Below, one piece after another: positions 58,062 through 64,000 of a stretch of 64,000 nt of DNA (the stretch's first letter is position 1; every line of letters starts with the position of its first letter). A model generated the notes under the pieces. That model was not told the origin of the DNA and searched no databases. It saw nothing but the letters and a program-made list of their open reading frames with translations. A program made the translations under genes and the position numbers. Origin of the DNA: Bradyrhizobium agreste (GTDB lineage Bacteria > Pseudomonadota > Alphaproteobacteria > Rhizobiales > Xanthobacteraceae); NCBI RefSeq assembly GCF_016031625.1, contig NZ_JACCHP010000027.1, positions 20,113-84,112 on the forward strand, given 5' to 3'.

Positions 58062-58088
58062 AAAATCGCAGGATTGGTAGCGGGGGAG
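58062..58088. repeat. Right attachment-like repeat (tRNA-Met 3' end and flank)
   Basis: This is the same 27-bp sequence as 42595-42621 with one mismatch. Bases 58075-58088 are the tRNA 3' end including encoded CCA; 58062-58074 lie outside the tRNA. Together with the left copy it defines the putative island. Confidence 0.75.
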
Positions 58089-58151
58089 GGACTCGAACCC
58101 CCGACCCCAGGATTATGATTCCCGTGCTCTAACCAGCTGAGCTACCCCGCC
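58075..58151 (-). tRNA. tRNA-Met (anticodon CAT)
   Basis: The 77-base gene folds as a cloverleaf read on the minus strand: acceptor GGCGGGG with CCCCGCT (G1-U72 wobble) and encoded CCA, D arm GCTCAGCTGGTTAGAGC, anticodon loop ATCATAA between CGGGA and TCCTG, giving CAT, and T arm GGGGGTTCGAGTCCCTC. The form matches alphaproteobacterial elongator tRNA-Met; it lacks initiator features (it has a C3-G70 style stem, not the unpaired 1-72 C-A). It is intact, as is usual after integration at the 3' end. Confidence 0.92.
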
Positions 58152-58295
58152 ACAGGGATCGCGGCGGCGAATGAGGCCGATCTCGCGAACGCGCGGCATA
58201 TAAGGAAGGGGGAGCCGGGAAGTCAAGCAAGGTCGGGGGACTTGGCGGGGGTGAATTCAACGCCGGAATCGCTCGATTTCACGCGTCCGACTCGC

Positions 58296-58365
58296 GGAGA
58301 GGCCCCCTCACCCGGAATCCGCGCTTTGCGCGGATTCCGGCCTCTCCCCGGCGGGGAGAGGCGAA
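58296..58365. repeat. Two small hairpins of the CCTCTCCCC repeat type
   Basis: GGAATCCGCG with CGCGGATTCC and CCTCTCCCCGGCGGGGAGAGG each form perfect hairpins. This pattern is common in Bradyrhizobium intergenic repeats and may act as a terminator for the proline-rich gene to its right. Confidence 0.65.
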
Positions 58366-58388
58366 GGGCGCGAGAGGCGAAAAACCAG

Positions 58389-58742
58389 TTATTTCGGCCT
58401 CACATTGGGGTCGCCGCCGGGGCTGCCGGGGGGCGGAATCACCGGGGTGTTGCTGCCGGTGTCGGGCGCCGGGGCGTGCATTTCGGGGTCGATGCCGGAG
58501 GGCGGGCAGAGCACGCCTTCCGATTTGGCCAATTTGTCGCCGAGCGGTTCCCGGGACTGGCCGATGGTGGTGCCGTCCGATGAGCGGTTGGGCCGGTCCT
58601 GCGGCATGCAGTTGGCGGCATGTTGCGGGGACGGCGGCGCGGTCTGTTGCGGCGGCGTCGCCGGGGCGGGCGGGGCCTGCGCGATCGCGCTGCCGGAGGC
58701 GGCGATCAGGAGGCCCGCGAGAATGAGGTTTGTCGTGCGCAT
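58389..58742 (-). CDS. Secreted proline-rich hypothetical protein
   Basis: The 117-residue product has a clear signal peptide (TTNLILAGLLIAASGSAIAQ) followed by a Pro/Ala/Gln-rich mature part with two cysteines (AANCMPQDRPNRSS and GVLCPPSGIDPEMHAPAP). The two Cys could form a disulfide. No domain is recognised. It stands alone between the tRNA and pmtA; downstream bases carry hairpin repeats that could terminate it. Confidence 0.7.
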   Translation of the reverse strand: MRTTNLILAGLLIAASGSAIAQAPPAPATPPQQTAPPSPQHAANCMPQDRPNRSSDGTTIGQSREPLGDKLAKSEGVLCPPSGIDPEMHAPAPDTGSNTPVIPPPGSPGGDPNVRPK

Positions 58743-58788
58743 GGGACAGAAACGCGCGCGCGAGGTGCCCTGTTCCCGCGGTTCGCAA

Positions 58789-59427
58789 TCACGATTTGCG
58801 GTAGCGGATCAGGGAGAAATGCCCCATCGGCGGCATGGGCCTGCGCTCGCTGAGCGCGACGCCGCCGTGCCTTGTGGCCCAGCCCTCGAGGCGGGCCCAG
58901 GGGAATTCCGGGCGCCAGCCGAGGCGGCGGGCGATGGGCGCAAAAGCGAGCTCGAACAGCTTGCGAGGACCGCTCTCCGCACCAATGTGGTTGACCAGAA
59001 TCAGCTCGCCGCCCGGCTTGAGCACGCGCACGAACTCGTCGAGCGTGCCTTCGGGATCGGGCACGGCGGTGATGACATATTGCGCCACCACGGCGTCGAA
59101 GAAATTGTCAGGGAAGGCAAGGTTCTTCGCGTCCATCACCGAGAGCACTTCGACGTTGGACAGACGAAGCGCGCGCACGCGCGCCTGCGCCTTGCGCAGC
59201 ATCGGCTCGGAGATGTCGACGCCGCACACCTTCGTGGTGCGCGCGTAGTCGGAGAGCGAAAGACCGGTGCCGACGCCGACGTCGAGAACGCGGCCGCCGA
59301 TGCGGTCGGCCTCCGCGATGGTCGACTGCCGGCCGGCGTCGAACACCTTGCCGAACACGAGATCATAGACCGGCGCCCAGCGGCCATAGGCCTTCTCGAC
59401 CCCGGCCCGCGAGATGTCTGCTGCCAT
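58789..59427 (-). CDS. pmtA: Phosphatidylethanolamine N-methyltransferase PmtA
   Basis: PmtA makes methylated phosphatidylethanolamines toward phosphatidylcholine using SAM. The 212-residue product has the SAM motif GGRVLDVGVGTGLSLSDYAR, then VCGVDISEPMLRKAQARVRA and the C-terminal block GELILVNHIGAESGPRKLFE. The FPWARLEGWATRHGG segment also fits rhizobial PmtA. Membrane association is expected to be peripheral. Assignment is from memory of the family, and close methyltransferase paralogues exist in Bradyrhizobium. Confidence 0.85.
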   Translation of the reverse strand: MAADISRAGVEKAYGRWAPVYDLVFGKVFDAGRQSTIAEADRIGGRVLDVGVGTGLSLSDYARTTKVCGVDISEPMLRKAQARVRALRLSNVEVLSVMDAKNLAFPDNFFDAVVAQYVITAVPDPEGTLDEFVRVLKPGGELILVNHIGAESGPRKLFELAFAPIARRLGWRPEFPWARLEGWATRHGGVALSERRPMPPMGHFSLIRYRKS

Positions 59428-59503
59428 GCCCCCTGCCCTTGCGCTTTTCTAGTGTGTGATGCGTGTTGGTGAAATCGATGCCGGCTCCGCGCTCGGTCTG
59501 GCG

Positions 59504-59630
59504 CCTCTCCCGCGTGCGGGAGAGGTCGACACGCTCGCAAGAGCGTGGCGGGTGAGGGTTCTTTCCGCTCGCGATATATCACGTGTGGAGGGAGCCCTCT
59601 CCCCAGCCCTCTCCCGCAAGCAGGAGAGGG
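59504..59630. repeat. CCTCTCCCGC palindrome pair between mnmA and pmtA
   Basis: CCTCTCCCGCGTGCGGGAGAGG (59504-59525) and CCCTCTCCCG...GGAGAGGG (59607-59630) are hairpins of a very common Bradyrhizobium type. They fill the gap between the mnmA stop (59676) and the pmtA start and may insulate the two. Confidence 0.75.
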
Positions 59631-59675
59631 AGCGCACCGTGGCTGCGGTGACAGGCGGGCTCAAACTCATCGCGC

Positions 59676-60857
59676 TCAGCCGCGCACGGCTTCCGCGAGC
59701 GGGCGCGCTGGGCCCGTGCCGAGCTTGGCTGCGGCGCTCTGGATGAAGCCGCCGCCGAGCACGCGGGCCTGGCCCGAGGGTGCGTCGTAGAACACGCAGG
59801 CCTGTCCCGGCGAGACGCCCTCCTCGCCGGCGACAAGCTCGACCTCGTAACGGCCGTTGCTGCCGCGCAGCCAGGCGGGCTGCGGGCTGCGGGTCGAGCG
59901 CACGCGCACGAACATTTCGAGGCCGCTTCCGATGGCGCCGTCGATGTCGCCGTCGCCGATCCAGTTGACGTCGCGCAAGGCGATGCGGTGCATCTTCAGC
60001 GCATCGCGCGGGCCGACCACGACGCGGCGGGTCGCCGCGTCCAGCCGCACCACGAACAGCGGCGAGCCGGAGGCGATGCCGAGGCCGCGGCGCTGGCCGA
60101 CGGTGAAATTGGCGATGCCGTGGTGCCGGCCGAGCACGCGCCCCGAGAGATCGACGATGTCACCGGGATCCATCGCATTGGGGCGCAGGCGCGTGATGAT
60201 GTCGGTGTAGCGGCCGGTCGGCACGAAGCAGATGTCCTGGCTGTCGTGCTTGTCGGCGACCGCGAGCCCGAAGCGGCGCGCGAGCTCGCGCGTCTCGGGC
60301 TTGGTCATGTCGCCGAGCGGAAAGCGCAGGAAGTCGAGCTGTGACTGCGTCGTCGCGAACAGGAAATAGCTCTGATCGCGGTCGGCGTCGGCTGCGCAGA
60401 CCAGCGCGCGCGAGCCGTCGGCACGACGGCGCGAGGCGACGTAATGGCCGGTCGCGAGCGCCTGGGCACCGAGCTCGCGCGCGGTCTTCAGGAGGTCGCG
60501 GAATTTGACGCTGCGGTTGCACTCGATGCAGGGCACCGGCGTCTCGCCGAGCGCGTAAGAGTCGGCGAAATTGTCGATCACGGACTCGCGAAAGCGGTCC
60601 TCGTAATCAAGCACGTAATGGGGAATGCCGAGCTTGGCCGCGACGTCACGGGCGTCGTGGATGTCCTGGCCGGCGCAGCAGGCGCCCTTGCGGTGGGTGG
60701 CCGCGCCGTGGTCGTAGAGCTGCAGCGTGATGCCGACGACGTCGTAGCCCTCAGCCTTCAAGAGCGCAGCCGTCGTCGAGGAATCGACGCCGCCCGACAT
60801 GGCGACGACGACCCTGGTGTCCTCGGGACGGCCTTCGAGATCCAGACTGTTGAGCAT
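59676..60857 (-). CDS. mnmA: tRNA-specific 2-thiouridylase MnmA (TrmU)
   Basis: MnmA puts the 2-thio group on wobble uridine of Glu, Gln and Lys tRNAs. The 393-residue product has the PP-loop VVVAMSGGVDSSTTAALLKA, the catalytic Cys region ETPVPCIECNRSVKFRDLLK and the second Cys in DSQDICFVPTGRY. The C-terminal beta-barrel ends with PGQACVFYDAPSGQARVLGG. The ATG at 60857 was chosen because the longer frame (60959) adds a basic, unconserved stretch. Complete and typical in length. Confidence 0.95.
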   Translation of the reverse strand: MLNSLDLEGRPEDTRVVVAMSGGVDSSTTAALLKAEGYDVVGITLQLYDHGAATHRKGACCAGQDIHDARDVAAKLGIPHYVLDYEDRFRESVIDNFADSYALGETPVPCIECNRSVKFRDLLKTARELGAQALATGHYVASRRRADGSRALVCAADADRDQSYFLFATTQSQLDFLRFPLGDMTKPETRELARRFGLAVADKHDSQDICFVPTGRYTDIITRLRPNAMDPGDIVDLSGRVLGRHHGIANFTVGQRRGLGIASGSPLFVVRLDAATRRVVVGPRDALKMHRIALRDVNWIGDGDIDGAIGSGLEMFVRVRSTRSPQPAWLRGSNGRYEVELVAGEEGVSPGQACVFYDAPSGQARVLGGGFIQSAAAKLGTGPARPLAEAVRG

Positions 60858-61219
60858 GGGCCCTAAAGCGTTGTGACGGCGGCGACGCGCGATCCGCGAT
60901 TGCTGTGCCTTCTCGGGGGACGGCGGCGATCCTCCGGAACTTTGGTTCCCGAAGAGCACGGCTGCCCAAGTCGAAAGCGGCTGAGAGTAACCTCTTTAAT
61001 ATAGGCGGCATTCCGGTGAAGCAATCACGCGGGCCCCGCGCTTGGGGCAATTCTTGCCGGGGCGGCAGAAATGGCGGGGTCGCGGCCGGCTGCCCGGCCA
61101 TGGACCCACATCATCAACACATTGATTATATTTACGAAATCCCCGCCTTTCGAGGCTGGCCCGCTCCTTGCTCCCTCTGGTCCGAAGTTGCTTGCAAGGG
61201 GTTGCCTGTGGTCGGTCGG
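60858..61219. other. Divergent region between mnmA and fliK, no gene seen
   Basis: It should carry both promoters. An AT-rich stretch at about 61113-61140 (CACATTGATTATATTTACGA) is a candidate for the fliK promoter -10 region. No palindrome or RNA gene is supported. Confidence 0.4.
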
Positions 61220-62836
61220 ATGTCAGATGTCGTGGCAAGCGTGCAAATCCAGAGCGCGCAACAGAAGCCTGCCCGGTCGCAAGCCCCGAAGGATACGCCC
61301 GCGAGCGAGGCTTTCGGCTCGCTGGTCGACAGCAACACGCAGGCGATCGGCAACAAAGCGACGGCGCAGGACACCGCACCGCGCCGGAGCGAGCAGGCCT
61401 CGTCCTCCCCGGCGGCCGAGCGGCCTTCGCGCGACACCTCGTCCACGGACCAGGCCTCGCAGAGCAAGGCGCGCGATGACGCCGACCCGTCTGCGGCGGC
61501 GGAGAATGACAGGGGCGAAGCGCCCGGCGATCCGGCCAAGGAGGCCGGCAAGGTCAAGGACAAGACCGAAACGGCGGACGCCACATCGGCGGACACATCC
61601 GACGAGACCGAGAGCGACATGACTGATGGCACGGAGGTCCTCACCGCGGCCGTCGATGCGGCTGCCGCCGCGCCGCCCGCGACGCCGCAGACCGCCATGC
61701 CCGATCCCGGAATCATCGTTGCCGCGCCGGTCGTGCCAGTCGACCCGAACGCTGCTGCGAACCAGGCTGGCGATGCCGCTGCCGCGCCGCTGGCGATTGC
61801 CGCGGCGGCACTTGCCGCCAGCGCCACCACTGCGGCCCAGATCGCCGGCACCAAGACCGATACCACCACGACCAGCGACAAGAGCGCCAAGGCCAGCGCA
61901 CAGGCCGCAGGCGCCGAAGTCGACGCGGACACCACGACGACGCTCGGCGAGGCCGCGGCCGGCACCACCGAGACCGCCTCGACCGATACGAAAGCTGGTG
62001 GCGGGCGGATTGCCGCGGTCAGCCAGGGCACGCCCAAGACCGCGTTCAAGGACGCCGCCACGGCGCAGGCCCAGACCGACATCTCGAATATCGGCCAGGA
62101 CACCGGCAAGGCGAACCTCGCCACGGCGCAGGCTCCGGCCGCCGCCAACGCCGCCCATGCGCAAGGCTTGAAGCCGCAGGCCGACAGCGTCGCGACCGAG
62201 GCGAAGGCTGGCGCCGCCGACCGCGCCGCCGATCCGGCCCAGGGCACGCCGGCCGCACCCGCGCATGCGGGCCCGCAAGCCACGGTCGCCGCGACGGATA
62301 CCAGCGCGCAGGCCGCTTCCGCCGTGCAGGCGCCGCTGACCAATACGACCTCGGCCGCCACCGCATCGACCGCGACGCTCACCGCAACTGCGGCAACCCA
62401 CAATACGGCCGTGCCGATCAGCGGCATCCCGATCGAGATCGCCGCCGCCATTCGCACCGGCAAGTCGCGGTTCGACATCAGCCTCGATCCGGCCGAGCTC
62501 GGCCGCATCGACGTGCGCATCAATGTCGACCGCGCCGGCAACGTCACCTCGCATCTCACGGTGGAGAAGCCGGAGACGCTGCAGATGCTGCGTCAGGACG
62601 CGCCGCAATTGCAGCGCGCGCTCGACGATGCCGGTTTCAAGATCGGCAGCAACGGGCTGTCGTTCAGCCTCCGCGACCAGAATTCATCGGGCCAGAATTC
62701 CGGCCAGAACAACGACAATGGCGGCAATGCCCGCCGCCTGATCATCAGCGAGGACGACAGCGTTCCCACAGCGCCCATCGGGCGCGGCTATGGCCGCATG
62801 CTCGGATCGAGCAGCGGCGTCGATATCAGAGTGTGA
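61220..62836 (+). CDS. fliK: Flagellar hook-length control protein FliK
   Basis: FliK is the exported ruler that sets hook length and triggers the FlhB switch. The 538-residue product begins MSDVVASVQIQSAQQKPARS, has a long Ala/Thr/Asp-rich low-complexity region (about residues 20-395) and a conserved C-terminal domain. That domain shows SRFDISLDPAELGRIDVRIN and LTVEKPETLQMLRQDAPQLQ, then RALDDAGFKIGSNGLSFSLR. It is 13 bases upstream of flgD, with which it is likely co-transcribed. The start at 61220 is the first ATG that fits; a GTG at 61208 is close. Confidence 0.92.
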   Translation: MSDVVASVQIQSAQQKPARSQAPKDTPASEAFGSLVDSNTQAIGNKATAQDTAPRRSEQASSSPAAERPSRDTSSTDQASQSKARDDADPSAAAENDRGEAPGDPAKEAGKVKDKTETADATSADTSDETESDMTDGTEVLTAAVDAAAAAPPATPQTAMPDPGIIVAAPVVPVDPNAAANQAGDAAAAPLAIAAAALAASATTAAQIAGTKTDTTTTSDKSAKASAQAAGAEVDADTTTTLGEAAAGTTETASTDTKAGGGRIAAVSQGTPKTAFKDAATAQAQTDISNIGQDTGKANLATAQAPAAANAAHAQGLKPQADSVATEAKAGAADRAADPAQGTPAAPAHAGPQATVAATDTSAQAASAVQAPLTNTTSAATASTATLTATAATHNTAVPISGIPIEIAAAIRTGKSRFDISLDPAELGRIDVRINVDRAGNVTSHLTVEKPETLQMLRQDAPQLQRALDDAGFKIGSNGLSFSLRDQNSSGQNSGQNNDNGGNARRLIISEDDSVPTAPIGRGYGRMLGSSSGVDIRV

Positions 62837-62849
62837 GGAGTATTCGACC

Positions 62850-63557
62850 ATGACCACCACGAATGCCGCCACTGCGCCCGCGGTCGTCTCCGGAACGACC
62901 GACCTTCCGAAATCCTCGTCGAATTCGTCGATGAGCTCGACCACGGGCTCGACCCTCGCCGGCAACTTCCAGACCTTCCTGACCCTGCTGACGACGCAGC
63001 TGCAGAACCAGAACCCGCTCGATCCGCTCGACACCAACCAGTTCACCCAGCAGCTGGTGCAGTTCGCCGGCGTCGAGCAGCAGCTCAAGACCAACGATGC
63101 GCTGTCCCAGCTCGTCACCCTGCAGCAGACCACGCAGGCGACCCAGGCGCTGGGCTTCGTCGGCAAGACCGCCCTGGTCGATGGCTCGACGGCCACCATG
63201 AAGAATTCGTCGGCGACCTGGCACCTCAACGTGCCGACCGACTCCACGGTCGAGATCTCGATCGCAAATTCCAGCGGCCAGACCGTGTTCACCGGCAAAT
63301 ATACCGCCGCCGCCGGTACCGACATCCCCTTCACCTGGAACGGCATGGGCAATGACGGCACGCAATGGCCCGACGGCAAGTACACGATCTCGGCCACGGG
63401 CAAGGACGTCGCGAACAACAATGTCGGCATCGCCGCGCAGGTGCAGGGCGTGGTCTCGTCGGTCGACCTGACCCAGTCGCCGCCGCTGCTCACCATCGAT
63501 GGCGCCAGCTACACGCTGAGCCAGGTGAAGAGTATCATTGCGAGCAGCAGCAATTGA
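62850..63557 (+). CDS. flgD: Flagellar hook capping protein FlgD
   Basis: FlgD caps the growing hook. The 235-residue product has the conserved N-terminal block FQTFLTLLTTQLQNQNPLDP and LDTNQFTQQLVQFAGVEQQL, then a FlgD Ig-like domain with FTWNGMGNDGTQWPDGKYTI. The C-terminus ends SQVKSIIASSSN. GGAG lies about 13 bases upstream of the ATG at 62850. Its only flagellar neighbour in the window is fliK. Confidence 0.94.
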   Translation: MTTTNAATAPAVVSGTTDLPKSSSNSSMSSTTGSTLAGNFQTFLTLLTTQLQNQNPLDPLDTNQFTQQLVQFAGVEQQLKTNDALSQLVTLQQTTQATQALGFVGKTALVDGSTATMKNSSATWHLNVPTDSTVEISIANSSGQTVFTGKYTAAAGTDIPFTWNGMGNDGTQWPDGKYTISATGKDVANNNVGIAAQVQGVVSSVDLTQSPPLLTIDGASYTLSQVKSIIASSSN

Positions 63558-64000
63558 GGCTCGCAACACCTCTCCGTTTGGGACAGCGGTATCGCATATG
63601 GAGCGATCTCGCCCGTGGCCATCCTTCGAGACGCCCGCCGTTGGCGGGCCCTCAGGATGAGGATCGAGGATGCTGCGCCAGTTTCAACAGGCTCCGAGGC
63701 TACTTAGCCTCATCCTTGTATGGGGAGTGAGTTGTCAAGAGAGCATTGTTTGTTGGCGGCGGTCTTGGGCGCCGAGGCGAGGCACGGTCAAGACTGGCCG
63801 CAGGCCACCGCCGGAGGCGGCGCGTTAGCGGCCTTGACCGCGACGAGCTCGGCGCCACAATGGAGCGTTCGCAACATGCGCATCGGCGCTGGCAGGCGGG
63901 ACGTGATGCGAGGCCTGGGCCGTGAACGACAATGCGGCAGGACCGCATCACCTTGTATCCGGTCGGGCACGCGGCCCGGTACCCTGATCTTTCATGCACG
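63558..64000. other. Window end, no supported gene
   Basis: The stretch after flgD contains a repeat at 63617-63669 and a minus-strand open frame (63700-63999) whose composition (long Arg/Pro/Ser runs) does not look coding. Its style resembles the dispersed repeats found elsewhere here. Confidence 0.5.
63617..63669. repeat. Dispersed repeat GGCCATCCTTCGAGACG...CTCAGGATGAGG
   Basis: GCCATCCTTCGAGACGCCCG, then CGGGCCCTCAGGATGAGGAT, forms an imperfect hairpin (CATCCT against AGGATG, GCCCGCC against GGCGGGC). It is a recognisable intergenic repeat type of Bradyrhizobium, located 60 bases after flgD, where it may act as its terminator. Confidence 0.65.

Larger units (their letters stand above)
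42595..58088. mobile_element. Putative 15.5-kb genomic island integrated at a tRNA-Met 3' end
   Basis: The interval is bounded by 27-bp direct repeats that differ at one base: 42595-42621 and 58062-58088. The right repeat is the last 14 bases of the tRNA-Met gene plus 13 downstream bases. The left repeat is a tRNA fragment with no tRNA around it. The tRNA's 3' end points into the interval, as expected for tRNA-targeting integrases. Contents are mostly catabolic genes, pseudogene fragments and a LysR regulator. No integrase or transposase remains, so it would now be immobile. Boundaries are direct observation; island status is an inference. Confidence 0.65.

Noticed and set aside
63700..63999. 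99-codon minus-strand open frame at the window end
   Set aside because: Its Arg/Ser/Pro-rich composition and lack of domain or ribosome site suggest a repeat-derived frame.
1..64000. CRISPR arrays, rRNA operons, insertion-sequence transposases or prophage structural genes
   Set aside because: I looked for regularly spaced direct repeats, rRNA signatures and transposase or phage motifs on both strands and found none.

Overview
The window looks like a chromosomal segment of a Bradyrhizobium or very close relative. The DNA is GC-rich and alphaproteobacterial in gene content: a rhizobial-style flagellar cluster with MotE and DUF1217 genes, a PmtA phospholipid methyltransferase, fused LivHM permease, and several families of short palindromic repeats of the kind scattered through Bradyrhizobium genomes. 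The genus is inferred from this gene content and repeat style, not from a search.

Layout. 1-14.06 kb is flagellar. Fifteen genes motA-fliM-(DUF6468-like)-fliN-fliG-flhB-flgB-flgC-fliE-flgG-flgA-flgI-motE-flgH-fliL run leftward with tiny gaps or overlaps and end in a fliP cut by the window edge. DUF1217, flgF and fliI run rightward from a shared divergent promoter region that carries a nested 43-bp dyad. fliK and flgD lie apart at 61.2-63.6 kb. 14-19.4 kb holds a MarR regulator with four C-terminal cysteines, a long dispersed repeat, a ketopantoate-reductase-like protein and an orphan HerA-like ATPase. 19.5-26.5 kb is one leftward operon: a luciferase-like flavin monooxygenase, two alkylhydroperoxidase-fold proteins and a branched-chain-amino-acid-type ABC importer. 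An orphan family-5 solute-binding protein follows at 27.1 kb. 29-38.6 kb holds small DUF2934 and Cys-rich proteins, a sugar dehydrogenase/isomerase pair, opgGH for periplasmic glucan synthesis, and a secreted TPR-caspase-like protein. 39-42.4 kb holds a methyltransferase-erythromycin esterase fusion, a CBS protein and a VOC protein.

42.6-58.1 kb is the most notable part. A complete tRNA-Met gene (58075-58151, minus strand) has a 27-bp near-identical copy of its 3' end and flank at 42595-42621. This is the geometry left when an element integrates into a tRNA 3' end. The 15.5-kb interval has no integrase. Its left third is a graveyard of truncated genes (AbiEii toxin, alpha-amylase, enoyl-CoA hydratase, hydroxyacid oxidase, IclR, polyamine-type binding protein) around one intact ALDH7-type dehydrogenase. 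Its right two thirds is an intact leftward gene train facing a divergent LysR regulator: a ketopantoate-reductase-like enzyme, VOC, MaoC and CoA-transferase proteins, two shikimate/quinate dehydrogenases, a polar amino-acid-type ABC importer, type II dehydroquinase and a Gfo/Idh/MocA oxidoreductase. I read this as an uptake-and-catabolism operon for a quinate- or shikimate-like hydroaromatic acid, possibly with a CoA branch. The 3-dehydroshikimate dehydratase of the known protocatechuate route is not seen.

To the right of the island are a proline-rich secreted protein, pmtA, mnmA, fliK and flgD.
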